A DNA stretch of 64,000 nucleotides from an uncultured Lysobacter sp. (GTDB lineage Bacteria; Pseudomonadota; Gammaproteobacteria; Xanthomonadales; Xanthomonadaceae): assembly GCA_946480055.1 (NCBI GenBank), contig CAMLID010000001.1, positions 1 to 64,000 on the forward strand, given 5' to 3'. Below, in pieces: positions 44,454 through 53,380 of the stretch (position 1 is the stretch's first letter; each line of letters starts with the position of its first letter). The notes beneath the pieces are model-generated. The model saw only the letters and a list, made by a program, of their open reading frames with translations, did not search any database and was not told where the DNA came from. Position numbers and translations under genes: made by a program.

Positions 44454-45779
44454 TCAGCCTTCCTCGACCGCAAACTGCGCCAGCGCCTCGATCACCTCGG
44501 CCAACTCCACGCCTTCGTGCAGGTGCCCGATCAGCTCTTCGCCCGCATGCACCGCCGCGGCTTCCGCGCCATGCAAGGCAGCGCCGCCTTCCTGTTTGAG
44601 ACGTCCGATCAACTGGCCGGCGGTCCGCGCCGACTCGTGCCCGACACTCTGCAGCAGCACGCGGTCGCCATCGACCAGCTTGAAGTAGAACTTGCCGTCG
44701 CTCTCGCGGTACTGCTTGAAGGTCGGCGTCGCGCTCTTGACGGTCTTCTTAGTCCCGCCCGCGACCACCTGCGACAGATCGCGCAAGCCGACCGCCGCAC
44801 GCAGGGTCTGCATGAACGGCACACCGTGGGTCGCGCGCACGCGCTGCGCGCCGTCGCGCAGGATGGCCTCGATTTCGGCCGGCTTGGCGATCAGCGCCTC
44901 GTACTTCTCGCGCAGCGGCGCTACTTCGGCGTCGATGCGTTCGAACAGCGCCTGCTTGGCCTCGCCCCAGGCGATGCCGTCGGCGAACGCGCCGCGCATT
45001 TGCTCGGTCTCGGCGCCGCTGGCGAAGGCCTGGTACAGCTGGAATACGTTGGAAGCGTCGGCGTCCTTGGGCTCGCCGGGCGCGCGCGAATCGGTGACGA
45101 TGGAATAGATCAGCTTCTTCAGCGTCTCGCGCGGCGCGAACAACGGGATGGTGTTGTCGTAGCTCTTGCTCATCTTGCGGCCGTCCAGGCCCGGCAAGGT
45201 CGCCACGTGCTCCTCGATCGCCGCTTCCGGCAGCACGAAATGCTCGCCGTACAGATGATTGAAACGCTGGGCGAAGTCGCGCGCCATCTCGATGTGCTGA
45301 ACCTGGTCGCGGCCCACCGGCACCTTGTGCGCGTTGAACACCAGGATGTCGGCGGCCATCAGCACCGGGTACATGAACAAGCCGGCGTTGATCGCGGCGT
45401 CGTCGTCCTCGCCTTCGGCGCGGTTGCGGTCGACCGCGGCCTTGTAGGCGTGGGCGCGGTTGAGGATGCCCTTGCCGGCGACGCAGGTCAGGAACCAGGC
45501 CAGTTCGGGGATCTCGACGATCTCGCTCTGGCGATAGAACCAGACCTTGTCCGGCTCCAGCCCGCAGGCCAGCCAGGACGCGGCGATCTCCAGCGTCGAG
45601 CGCTGCACTCGTTCGGGCTCCTGCACCTTGATCAGCGCGTGCAGGTCGGCGAGGAAATAGAAGCTTTCCACGCCCGGCGTGCGGCTGGCGGCCACCGCCG
45701 GACGGATCGCGCCGACGTAGTTTCCGAGATGGGGGGTGCCGGACGTGGTGATGCCGGTCAGGACGCGGGTCGGGGTCAT
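44454..45779 (-). CDS. trpS: Tryptophan-tRNA ligase with C-terminal extension
   Basis: TrpS charges tRNA-Trp. The 441-residue protein has the HIGH-type motif TSGTPHLGNYVGAI, the Trp-binding GPDQ-like region VGRDQVQHIEMARDFA and the KMSKS loop LPGLDGRKMSKSYDN. Bacterial TrpS is normally about 330 residues. The extra 100 C-terminal residues include GTKKTVKSATPTFKQYRES and GKFYFKLVDGDRVLLQS..., which resembles one DUF1508 (YegP) repeat. The fusion is noted as a finding. ATG 45779 gives the normal start. Confidence 0.95.
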   Translation of the reverse strand: MTPTRVLTGITTSGTPHLGNYVGAIRPAVAASRTPGVESFYFLADLHALIKVQEPERVQRSTLEIAASWLACGLEPDKVWFYRQSEIVEIPELAWFLTCVAGKGILNRAHAYKAAVDRNRAEGEDDDAAINAGLFMYPVLMAADILVFNAHKVPVGRDQVQHIEMARDFAQRFNHLYGEHFVLPEAAIEEHVATLPGLDGRKMSKSYDNTIPLFAPRETLKKLIYSIVTDSRAPGEPKDADASNVFQLYQAFASGAETEQMRGAFADGIAWGEAKQALFERIDAEVAPLREKYEALIAKPAEIEAILRDGAQRVRATHGVPFMQTLRAAVGLRDLSQVVAGGTKKTVKSATPTFKQYRESDGKFYFKLVDGDRVLLQSVGHESARTAGQLIGRLKQEGGAALHGAEAAAVHAGEELIGHLHEGVELAEVIEALAQFAVEEG

Positions 45780-45956
45780 TGCGGGCCAGGATGGAGCATG
45801 GCCGCCCAGTTTACCCGCTGAATTCGGCCGCCGCGGCCGGCCCCGCCGGGGGCGCGAACCTGAGCGCCCGCTAACGTGCCAGCCGCGCGCGAACCCGCTT
45901 AACCCCACGGCCGGTGTCGGTGCGTTCGCAGCAGTGCCCACACCGGAGAACCCGCC

Positions 45957-46769
45957 ATGTTCCGCTCCCTCGTATTGCTGGTCGGCGCCCTGATCGCCGC
46001 CACCGCCTGCGCGCCGCTGTCCGCGCGCCCCCTGGTCGACGTGTCCGTGATCGATCGCGACTCGGGCGACTGGCTGCCCGCCTACCCGCACCGCGGCCAG
46101 CAGTGGATCGCCGGCGCCCCCGGCCACCGCTACGCCGTGCGCCTGACCAACACCAGCGATCAGCGCGTGCTGGTGGTGCTGTCGATCGACGGCGTCAACG
46201 CCGTGACCGGCCAGAACGCGCATCCCTCGCAGGCCGGCTATGTGCTGGAGCCCTGGCAGAGCACCGAGATCAACGGCTGGCGCAAGTCGCTGGAGGACGT
46301 CGCCCAATTCGTGTTCACCGATCTGCCCGACAGCTACGCCGCGCGCACCGGCCGGCCCGACAACGTCGGCGTGATCGGTGTGGCCGTGTTCCAGGAAGCG
46401 CGTCCGGTCTACCGCTACGACTATCCGGCGCCGATCGCACGCGGCGGGCGCGAACTCGAGCGTCGCCAGCGCGCCGGCAACGACGCCGCCAAGTCCTCAG
46501 CGCCGGCTGCGGCCGAAGCGGCCAGCGACGCGATGGCCACGCAATCGATCGGCACCGGTCACGGCATGCGCGAATGGTCGCCGGTATCGCAGACCGGTTT
46601 CGTGCGCGCCTCGCGCTCGCCGTCTCAGGTCAGCCAGTTGCGCTACGACGACTACGACACCCTGGTCGCGCGTGGTGTGCTGCCGCGTTACCCGCGTTAT
46701 CCGGGCTACCGCAACGACGAACCGCGCGCGTTCCCGAGCGGCTTCGTCGCCGACCCGCCGCGCTGGTGA
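45957..46769 (+). CDS. Exported protein of unknown function
   Basis: A 270-residue protein with an N-terminal export signal; ATACAP at residues 15-20 is a possible but weak lipobox. The mature region includes VDVSVIDRDSGDWLPAYPHRGQQWIAGAPGHRYAVRLTNTSDQRVLVVLSIDG, which looks like a beta-sandwich with a solute- or partner-binding surface, then a basic linker and a Tyr/Pro/Arg-rich tail (RYPRYPGYRNDEPR). No family recognised. A 12-bp perfect hairpin follows. Confidence 0.85.
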   Translation: MFRSLVLLVGALIAATACAPLSARPLVDVSVIDRDSGDWLPAYPHRGQQWIAGAPGHRYAVRLTNTSDQRVLVVLSIDGVNAVTGQNAHPSQAGYVLEPWQSTEINGWRKSLEDVAQFVFTDLPDSYAARTGRPDNVGVIGVAVFQEARPVYRYDYPAPIARGGRELERRQRAGNDAAKSSAPAAAEAASDAMATQSIGTGHGMREWSPVSQTGFVRASRSPSQVSQLRYDDYDTLVARGVLPRYPRYPGYRNDEPRAFPSGFVADPPRW

Positions 46770-46778
46770 ACGCAAACG

Positions 46779-46806
46779 AATGGGCCGGGTTCGCACCCGG
46801 CCCATT
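46779..46806. terminator. Bidirectional hairpin between convergent genes
   Basis: A perfect 12-bp stem AATGGGCCGGGT / ACCCGGCCCATT with loop TCGC lies between the exported-protein gene (+) and csbD (-). Stem ends are AA/TT rich. Symmetry fits both transcripts; the T-run is short. Confidence 0.75.
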
Positions 46807-46871
46807 CATCGGTGGTCCTGCCGCCTGCGCGCCCGGATCGGCGCTACAGCCGGCTCAGTCGGTCGAGATCG

Positions 46872-47072
46872 TCAGTTCAAGGTCTTCTCGAAGTCGCGCA
46901 CTTCCTTCTCGGCGCGGTCGCGCTCCCAGCCGTAACGCTCCTGCAGCTTGCCGGCGAGATATTTGGAATCGCCCTGCGCTACGTCGAACACGTCATCGGT
47001 GAGGTCGCCCCACTTAGCCTGGGCCTGGCCCTTCAGCTGCGTCCACTTGCCCGCGATGATGTCTTTGTTCAT
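46872..47072 (-). CDS. CsbD-family stress protein
   Basis: A 66-residue hydrophilic protein with the CsbD pattern: [28 protein letters not shown] then [24 protein letters not shown]. Members are induced in stationary phase or general stress; molecular function unknown. Downstream of the entericidin gene on the same strand but separated from it by a terminator. Confidence 0.93.
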   Translation of the reverse strand: MNKDIIAGKWTQLKGQAQAKWGDLTDDVFDVAQGDSKYLAGKLQERYGWERDRAEKEVRDFEKTLN

Positions 47073-47270
47073 GAGTCAGTCCTCGATCTCGTTTGGGGGT
47101 GACGATGCCCTGCTGTCGGCATCGTTCGCGCAGCATCGCAAGAACGACATTCGCACAAGGTCGCGATTGCGTTATGCGTGCCTTGATGTCGGTGAATGCG
47201 ATGAACGCTTCAGCTGCGCAGGGTGCCCCCCAGATGAATGCGCGCGACGAAACGACGCGAAGAAGGCGAA

Positions 47271-47303
47271 ACAAAAAAGAAAGGCCGGATCGCTCCGGCC
47301 TTT
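47271..47303 (-). terminator. Rho-independent terminator of the entericidin gene
   Basis: Minus-strand stem AAAGGCCGGA / TCCGGCCTTT with a 4-base loop, followed by CTTTTTTGT. Strong stem plus T-run, 25 bases after the stop at 47329. Confidence 0.93.
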
Positions 47304-47328
47304 CCGATTCGCGAAAACCGCGGCGCGA

Positions 47329-47478
47329 TTATTTGCCGTCGCGCACTTCCTCGGCCTTTTCTTCGACCTTTTCGCCGGCCTTCTGTACGTCCTTGCCGGC
47401 GCCGGCAACGGTGTTGCAGGCGGTCAGGGTGCCCATCGAAAACAGGGCGAGCAGCAACAGGGCAGTCAGACGCTTCAT
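47329..47478 (-). CDS. Entericidin-type small lipoprotein
   Basis: A 49-residue lipoprotein: signal MKRLTALLLLALFSMGTLTAC with the lipid-modified Cys, then NTVAGAGKDVQKAGEKVEEKAEEV, the entericidin A/B pattern. In E. coli the pair EcnA/EcnB is an antidote/toxin lipoprotein couple; here only one gene is present. ATG 47478 follows AAGGAGAATTC. Other entericidin-like genes outside the window cannot be excluded. Confidence 0.92.
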   Translation of the reverse strand: MKRLTALLLLALFSMGTLTACNTVAGAGKDVQKAGEKVEEKAEEVRDGK

Positions 47479-47632
47479 TGAATTCTCCTTGGTCGGTAGA
47501 ACCGGTCGGTAACCCGTTCGGACGCGTTGTCCAGCGGCGCGACCTTGACGAAATGAGACTTGAGACGGCGTGAAGCCGGTGTGGAATCGCCTGTTTTCCA
47601 CCTGCCGCGGTTCATCCGGTGACGGGTCGCGT

Positions 47633-48556
47633 TCAGTCGCGCATCAGCGTCGACTTGCCGAACAGGCTCTCGACCAGATCCACCGACAGCTTCGCGGTGC
47701 GGTTGCGCTTGTCCAGCACCGGGTTGAGCTCGACGATGTCCAGCGAGGCCAGGCGGCCGCTGTCGGCGATCATCTCCATCACCAGCTGGGCTTCGCGATA
47801 GTTCGGACCGCCCGGCACCGTGGTGCCCACACCCGGAGCGATGCTGGGGTCGAGGAAATCGACGTCGAAGCTGACATGCAGATGGGTGTTGTCGTCGATG
47901 CCTTCCAGCGCCTCCTCCATCACCCGCTTCATGCCGATCTCGTCGATGTAGCGCATGTCGTACACGTCCAGGCCGTGTTCCTTGATCAGCTGCTTCTCGC
48001 CCGGATCGACCGAGCGGATGCCGATCTGACGGATGTCTTCGGCGCGCATCGCCGGCGCTTCGCCACCCAGCGTGGTCAACGCCTCCGGACCGATGCCGCA
48101 CAAACAGGCGACCGGCATGCCATGGACGTTGCCCGAGGGCGTGACCTGGCTGGTGTTGAAGTCGGCATGCGCATCCAGCCACAGCACGCGCAGCTGCTTG
48201 CCGGTTTCGCGGCAGTGGCGCGCGACGGCGGTAATCGAACCCAGGCCCAGGCAGTGATCGCCGCCGAGCAGGATCGGCATGCGCCCATCGCGCAGTTCCG
48301 CTGCGACCGCGTCCATCACCAAGCGGTTCCAGGCCACCACTTCGGGCAGATGGCGGTAGCCGTCGACCGGCTTCTGCCAGGGATTGCGCGGACCGTCGAG
48401 GTTGCCGCGGTCCACCACGTCGACACCGCGCTTGACCAGGGCCTCGCCGAGACCGGCGATGCGCAGGGCTTCCGGCCCCAGCCGTGCGCCGCGGTGTCCG
48501 GCGCCGACATCGGTGGGCGCGCCGATCAAGGAAACCGGGGGATAGGTACGACTCAT
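47633..48556 (-). CDS. rocF: Arginase
   Basis: A 307-residue ureohydrolase that hydrolyses arginine to ornithine and urea. Mn-binding motifs are GGDHCLGLGS, WLDAHADFNTSQ and SFDVDFLDPSIAPGVGTTVPGG, and SSVTAHGNVHGMPVACL-type 'NVHGMP' is the arginase-like variant, so it is called arginase over agmatinase. It is a single gene; urease is not nearby. It could act on arginine released from cyanophycin, but the two loci are 45 kb apart and no shared control is shown. Confidence 0.93.
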   Translation of the reverse strand: MSRTYPPVSLIGAPTDVGAGHRGARLGPEALRIAGLGEALVKRGVDVVDRGNLDGPRNPWQKPVDGYRHLPEVVAWNRLVMDAVAAELRDGRMPILLGGDHCLGLGSITAVARHCRETGKQLRVLWLDAHADFNTSQVTPSGNVHGMPVACLCGIGPEALTTLGGEAPAMRAEDIRQIGIRSVDPGEKQLIKEHGLDVYDMRYIDEIGMKRVMEEALEGIDDNTHLHVSFDVDFLDPSIAPGVGTTVPGGPNYREAQLVMEMIADSGRLASLDIVELNPVLDKRNRTAKLSVDLVESLFGKSTLMRD

Positions 48557-48804
48557 AGAGAATCCTCTGGCCGCGCTGGCTGACGGACGAGCGACGGCAT
48601 CGATAGGTGAACGCGGACGATGCCCGCGGCACCGCGCGATCGCCGCAACAGGGCCGCTGCGGCCGCCGACGATGCCGGCATTCTAATCCTTCTGCGATAC
48701 CCTGACCCGGCGTCGCGATCCGGAAGTTCGGGCGGCCATCGCCGGCGCCGGCCGGTCGGTCGCCGGCGCCGACATCCGGAGCGCAGATCCCGGTTTCGGG
48801 CCAT
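48557..48804. other. Intergenic region before arginase
   Basis: No credible gene in these 248 bases between the diguanylate cyclase and arginase. The 3' part includes GCCGGCATTC and GCCGGCGCCGGCCGG palindromes of short arms. The arginase promoter should lie here. Confidence 0.5.
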
Positions 48805-50625
48805 CTAGTCGCACAATGACGAAGGATCGACTATGGCTTGCACCCGATAGGTGTTGCGCCCCGCCTTCTTGGCCTCGTAAAGCGCCGAATCCGCTGCGGA
48901 CATCAATGTCGCAACGTCGATTGGCGCGCTCGAGTAGGCGATCCCGACGCTGGTCGTGACATCCAGGCGCTGGTCATCGACCGCTATCGGGACTTGCATC
49001 GCCTGGATCAACTTTCGCGCTATGACCTCCGCCGCTTCCGGCAACATCGCGTCCTCGACGACGACCGCGAACTCGTCGCCGCCCAGGCGCGCCACCAGAT
49101 CGGTACTGCGCACGCTGCCGAGCAGCCGTCGCGCGAAGACGCGCAGGATCTCATCCCCGGCGGCATGGCCATGGTTGTCGTTGACACGCTTGAAATGGTC
49201 GACGTCGAGATACATCAATGCGACCGGAAATCCCTGACGCCTCATCTTCCTCAGCGTGAGCGAGAGGTACTCGTCGAACTGACGCCGATTCGCTACGTCC
49301 GTGAGCGTGTCGACCCGGGCCAGGCGCTCCAGTTCCAACCTGCTTTCCTCAAGCGCCCGCTCAGCGACGACACGCCGGGTCACGTCGCGGCCGGCGTAGA
49401 TGATGTCCAGCTCACCGGCCCTGTCCGCGCTGGGAATCGGCCGCGTGACCGCCTCGACCCAGACGTAGTGACCGTCCTTGTGGCGCACGCGATAAATCGC
49501 GATCTTGGCTTGGCCCGATGCGATGATCTCCGCCATGGCGCTCATCTGGCGGTCGCGATCGTCCGGGTGGACGAGGTCCCAGCGTGAGCCGAGCATTTCG
49601 TCGGGCGACCAGCCCAGAATGTCCTTGGCCGAAGGCGATACGTAGAGCCGCTCGCCATCGGCGCGCATGCGCACGATCACATCGTGAGAATAGTCCGCGA
49701 GCATGCGATAGCGATGCTCGCTCTCGCGTACGCGGGCGGTCAGTCGCTTGCGCTCGGCCATGGCCAAGGCGACCGGAATGGTCATCAGGCAGCCGCCTGC
49801 GATATAGAGCTGCAGCAGCGCGATGCGTCCCGTGGCGCCGATGTCCTGCACCAGCCAAAGCGGCCCCCGGCCCATGCTCGTGGCGACGCTTCCCACGATC
49901 GCGAGCAGGATCACTCCGGCGGCTACGCCCGCGAAACGGTGCCGGAACGCCCCCAGCAGCAGCGGGGGATAGGCCATGAACAGCACAGGATAGCGGGAAC
50001 AGAAGACGGCGATGCTGACTCCGGCGAGCAACAGCATGCTGGCGAGAAAGGCCCAACGCCGGCCGGGCGCGCCGGCGAAATCGAGGCCTTCGCGAAGCAC
50101 CACCAACGTGGACGTCGCGACGATCACCATGCCCACGACATGCGCGGCGAACCAGCTGATGAAGTTCATCGCCAGTGAATTGCCGCGTATGGCCGACGTG
50201 ATCGACGCCCCCAGCAGGCCGGACACGCCGCAGGCTACTAGCGTACTGGCGATGGCGATACCGCCCAGACTGATCCAGCGCTTCGGATCGCCCACGTCGG
50301 GCACCAAGCGCCTCACGACGCCGGCGACGATGAGCACTTCGATGAGATCGCTGATGCCCATCGACGCGGCATGCAGCGGCGAATAGCCGGCGACGAGGTG
50401 CGCGGCGATATCGGCCGCCAATCCCTGCAGTACGTAGCCCCGCCATATCGAAGTGGGTCTGGCCAACAGCCAGCCGGTGAAGATGCCGTTGCCTATCCAG
50501 ATTGCGGCCAACTCTCCGGGGCCGCGCGCCAGCGTGAGCGACAACCAAGCCGTGATCCCGACCAGTAGCGCCATGGCCGTTCGGTCGATCCAGGGCCGCT
50601 GCGGCGACGTCAAGAAACTGTTCAC
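48805..50625 (-). CDS. MASE1-PAS-GGDEF membrane diguanylate cyclase
   Basis: A 606-residue inner-membrane sensor. Residues about 15-300 form eight or so helices of a MASE1-type domain, followed by a PAS domain (about 310-425, YRMLADYSHDVIVRMRADGERLYVSPSAKDILGW, then PAC) and a GGDEF domain with GGDEF at 515-519 and an intact I-site RSTD five residues before it. It should synthesise cyclic di-GMP in response to an unknown membrane signal. Codon use is slightly less GC-biased in places than in neighbours. Confidence 0.95.
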   Translation of the reverse strand: MNSFLTSPQRPWIDRTAMALLVGITAWLSLTLARGPGELAAIWIGNGIFTGWLLARPTSIWRGYVLQGLAADIAAHLVAGYSPLHAASMGISDLIEVLIVAGVVRRLVPDVGDPKRWISLGGIAIASTLVACGVSGLLGASITSAIRGNSLAMNFISWFAAHVVGMVIVATSTLVVLREGLDFAGAPGRRWAFLASMLLLAGVSIAVFCSRYPVLFMAYPPLLLGAFRHRFAGVAAGVILLAIVGSVATSMGRGPLWLVQDIGATGRIALLQLYIAGGCLMTIPVALAMAERKRLTARVRESEHRYRMLADYSHDVIVRMRADGERLYVSPSAKDILGWSPDEMLGSRWDLVHPDDRDRQMSAMAEIIASGQAKIAIYRVRHKDGHYVWVEAVTRPIPSADRAGELDIIYAGRDVTRRVVAERALEESRLELERLARVDTLTDVANRRQFDEYLSLTLRKMRRQGFPVALMYLDVDHFKRVNDNHGHAAGDEILRVFARRLLGSVRSTDLVARLGGDEFAVVVEDAMLPEAAEVIARKLIQAMQVPIAVDDQRLDVTTSVGIAYSSAPIDVATLMSAADSALYEAKKAGRNTYRVQAIVDPSSLCD

Positions 50626-51002
50626 GCCGACCTCTCTTCCAGAGAGCTGCCGGCTACCCTAGCCTTGAGGCGTGTGACGGCAGGTGAAAGCCCTTTGGGA
50701 GCCGCATGACCGCCGCTTTCACTCTGCGAGGTGGCGCGATCTCCGTCCAATGGAGACCTTCTCCGCCGAACGGGCGACGCGCGGCCGCCATGTTCTGCAT
50801 CGCCATCGCGGGCGGACCGGCGTTGGACGCCGCGATGACTTCCGACGGAAGCGCAACCATCCTGCTGAGCCCGATGTGGCCCGACTGGGCGTGCGGCATC
50901 GGGCGCCATGACACGCCTCGGCGACTCAGCCATAAAAAACCCCGCATATCGCGAGGTTCTCATTTGCCCGGAGACGCGGCGAGATATCTATGGGATCGCC
51001 TA
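50626..51002. other. Region between the cyclase gene and tRNA-Thr
   Basis: The 377 bases hold no convincing protein gene. Reading frames that cross it on either strand lack a ribosome-binding site or run into the tRNA. It includes the tRNA terminator at 50934-50958. Confidence 0.6.
50934..50958 (-). terminator. Terminator of the tRNA-Thr transcript
   Basis: Minus-strand stem AACCTCGC / GCGGGGTT (one G-U pair) around GATAT, continuing into a run of T (six in all including stem end). It lies about 45 bases after the tRNA 3' end. Confidence 0.88.
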
Positions 51003-51078
51003 TGGTGCCGGCAGTCAGAATCGAACTGACGACCTACCGCTTACAAGGCGGTTGCTCTACCAACTGAGCTATGCCGGC
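51003..51078 (-). tRNA. tRNA-Thr (anticodon TGT)
   Basis: A 76-base cloverleaf with encoded CCA. The acceptor GCCGGCA pairs with TGCCGGC; the D-arm region is AGCTCAGTTGGTAGAGC, the anticodon stem CCGCC...GGCGG-type frames TTGTAAG with anticodon TGT at 51043-51045 (minus), and the T-arm is GTTCGATTC. A terminator follows at 50934. Confidence 0.97.
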
Positions 51079-51155
51079 GATTGCGCCATTCTATCCCGCG
51101 CGCGAGCCCGATGGCGGGCTTTGGGCGATATGGGATCGGGACGCCGCGGCGCGGA

Positions 51156-51941
51156 TCAACGCATCTTGGTGCAGTCCAGACTGCGGCGCTGGATCGCGAT
51201 CGCGGCCTGGGCGGCATCGGGATCGAAGCCTTCGCCCGCGGCCACGTCCAGCCAAGTGCTGGCGCGCGCGTCGCCCAGCGGTTCGGCCTGGGCGGCGAAA
51301 CCGGCGGCATTGAGGCTCTGCGCGCGTTTGCGGGCGGCGTCCTCGGTGCGGTAGCGGCCGAGCGCGATCGCATTGGCCTCGGCACCGTCGGCGACCACGA
51401 AGTAATCGTTGAAACCGGCCGCGGCGATGCGTTGCGCCAACGCTTGCGCCTGTTCGCGCGAGGGCTGCGGCGGTAGCAACACGCGCCAGCCGCGCGCGGG
51501 CGCGGTGCGCTGTTCGCGCATCGCGATGCGCTGCGCCAGCGGCTGCAGGTATCGGCGCGCAGACGACGCCATATCTGCGTTCTCGAATGGGCCGAAGCTG
51601 TAGCAGCGCGTGGTTTTGGCAAGCGGTGCGGAGGTTTCGGCGACGGGCGCTTCGGTCACGGCGGCAACCGGCGGCGGCGCGGGTGCGGGCGGCGGTGTCG
51701 CTGCAGCGGTGCTCGGCGGCGGTGCGGTGGCGTCGCGCAAGGCCGCGGCCGATGCCTTCGGCGCCGTGGATTCGGCAACCGACCGGGCCGGCGCATCGCG
51801 TTCGGCCAACAGTTGCAGGCGCGCCACGCCCAGCTGCGATGCGCCGGGCGCTGACGACGCCGGCGGCGTGCGCAGTCCCCACCACGCGGTCACGCCGAGG
51901 TTGAGCATCAACAACAGAACGAGCAGCGCGCGGACCAGCAT
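51156..51941 (-). CDS. SPOR-domain protein with N-terminal membrane anchor
   Basis: A 261-residue protein: an N-terminal anchor (MLVRALLVLLLMLNLGVTAWW), an Ala/Pro/Thr-rich linker to about 105, and a C-terminal SPOR-like region (RCYSFGPFENADMASSARRYL and the pair QAQALAQRIAAAGFNDYFVV / GRYRTEDAARKRAQSLNAAGF). SPOR domains bind denuded septal peptidoglycan, so a role at cell division is likely. Its first 24 residues match the start of a short protein 316 bases upstream. Confidence 0.87.
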   Translation of the reverse strand: MLVRALLVLLLMLNLGVTAWWGLRTPPASSAPGASQLGVARLQLLAERDAPARSVAESTAPKASAAALRDATAPPPSTAAATPPPAPAPPPVAAVTEAPVAETSAPLAKTTRCYSFGPFENADMASSARRYLQPLAQRIAMREQRTAPARGWRVLLPPQPSREQAQALAQRIAAAGFNDYFVVADGAEANAIALGRYRTEDAARKRAQSLNAAGFAAQAEPLGDARASTWLDVAAGEGFDPDAAQAAIAIQRRSLDCTKMR

Positions 51942-52257
51942 GGCGCGATTCTAAGCCGACCAGCTCACGCGCTCACGGTTCGCGCGCGGATCGGACGCGC
52001 ACGTTGCGACGCGCGTCATATTCGCCGTGTGCATTGACGCATCGCGGTGACATTCGTCATGCCGGCGTTGTCGCAACGGCGACATCGGCTGGCACACCCG
52101 GCTCGACGCTCACCCGCAGCGCCCCGGCGATACGTCCGGACCGAAGCTCGCACCCGCGGACGAAGTATCGGCATGGACGCATCCGCGTCGATGCCTGCGT
52201 ATCGATTCGAACGATCGGGCGGGTTCGCGCGTCTTCGCCCGAATCGCTACGCCGCGA
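51942..52257. other. Intergenic region between the short and full SPOR-related genes
   Basis: No gene found. I looked for remains of a SPOR domain following the short gene and saw none. The region has an imperfect palindrome TGACGCAT / ATTCGTCA at 52035-52059. Confidence 0.5.
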
Positions 52258-52509
52258 TCAGTTCGCCGGGGGCGCCGGCGCGGCTTCCGCACTAGCGACG
52301 GCAGGCAATGCCTGCGCGATGGTCGCCGCCGGAAGCGCCGGCTTGGCGGCGATACGCGGCCGCGGCCCGGTTTCGCCGACCAGCCGCAAGGGCGCGACTC
52401 CGGACAGAACCGTCGCGGCCGCGGCGGGCGCCGGAGCGCGCTGCCACCACCACACGGCGACGCCCAGGTTCAGCACCAGCAACAGGACGATCAGGGCGCG
52501 CAGCAGCAT
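52258..52509 (-). CDS. Short membrane-anchored protein related to the SPOR protein N-terminus
   Basis: An 83-residue protein: MLLRALIVLLLVLNLGVAVWWWQRA, then an Ala/Pro-rich tail (VASAEAAPAPP). The first 24 residues align almost without gaps to the start of the SPOR-domain protein at 51156-51941 (MLVRALLVLLLMLNLGVTAWW), and both share a following Pro/Ala tract. It stops before any SPOR domain. It may be a duplicated remnant or a small anchored partner. Start ATG 52509 lies 91 bases after coaX. Confidence 0.75.
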   Translation of the reverse strand: MLLRALIVLLLVLNLGVAVWWWQRAPAPAAAATVLSGVAPLRLVGETGPRPRIAAKPALPAATIAQALPAVASAEAAPAPPAN

Positions 52510-52600
52510 GGCCGTATCCGGACGTGACGTACGGCCCGATTCTAGGCAGGAAGCCCGGCCGGCGGCACGCGCGAGGTGCCTGGACGGCGCCTCGCGGGGA

Positions 52601-53380
52601 TCAGGCGGTGGCGCCGGCCGATGCCGCGTCGGCCGGATCGGTCGCGACCCGCTCCACCGCGGCCCAGATCGCCAGCCCGTCCAGCACCAGGGTCGGGGCC
52701 AGGGCGGCCGCGACCAGGTGCCGATGCAGGGCTTCGGCACCGCCACCGTGCAGGAGCAGCCGCGGCGGCCCACCCAGGCGCTGCCGGGCGGCATCGAGGC
52801 TGCGTTCGATCAGGGCCAGCGCCGCGCCGTCGCAGCCCGAGGCCAGGGCGTCTTCGGTGTCGGTTGCGAAATCGACGTAGTCGCCGCCGGTTTCCGGCAG
52901 TTGCGAAGCTCGCGCGTGCAGCGCCTCGCGCATCAGGGTCGGCGAGGGTGCGATGCGGCCGCCGAGATGGCGGCCGTCGGCATCGATCAGGTCCACGGTC
53001 AACGCGGTGCCGACGCCGCAGACCAGCGCCGCGCCTTCGCCGCGTGCGTGCGTACCCAGCAGCGCCAGGAAGCGGTCGACGCCGAGCTTGCGCGGGTCGG
53101 CATAGGCGATACGGACCTCGCCCAGGCGCGACTGGGTGCGCGCGATCGCGATCCGCGCGCAGCGCGCGGTCAAGGCCTCCAGCACCGCCAGACGCAGGCT
53201 GGGCGAGGCCACGCTGGCCAGGTAGGCGACGTCGATGCGTTCGGGCAAGGCCTGCGCGAGCGCGGCGGCGACGTCCTCTTCGCGGTGCGACAGCGCCACG
53301 GCTTCTCCGGGGCGGCCGTCCGCGCGCAGCGGCGCGCACTTGAGGCGGGTGTTGCCGAGATCGAACAGCCAGACGCTCAT
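52601..53380 (-). CDS. coaX: Type III pantothenate kinase
   Basis: CoaX phosphorylates pantothenate at the first step of coenzyme A synthesis. The 259-residue protein has the type III pattern: LFDLGNTRLKC at the start, YADPRKLGVDRFLALLGTHARG (DR motif), CGVGTALTVDLIDADGRHLGG (ASKHA phosphate loop), and late LHGGGAEAL. The frame start overlaps birA by 4 bases. Type III enzymes are feedback-insensitive to CoA. Confidence 0.94.
   Translation of the reverse strand: MSVWLFDLGNTRLKCAPLRADGRPGEAVALSHREEDVAAALAQALPERIDVAYLASVASPSLRLAVLEALTARCARIAIARTQSRLGEVRIAYADPRKLGVDRFLALLGTHARGEGAALVCGVGTALTVDLIDADGRHLGGRIAPSPTLMREALHARASQLPETGGDYVDFATDTEDALASGCDGAALALIERSLDAARQRLGGPPRLLLHGGGAEALHRHLVAAALAPTLVLDGLAIWAAVERVATDPADAASAGATA

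Noticed and set aside
50706..51029. Possible small protein ending in WCRQSESN
   Set aside because: The C-terminal part is a translation of the tRNA-Thr gene, a common false call. No ribosome-binding site precedes it.
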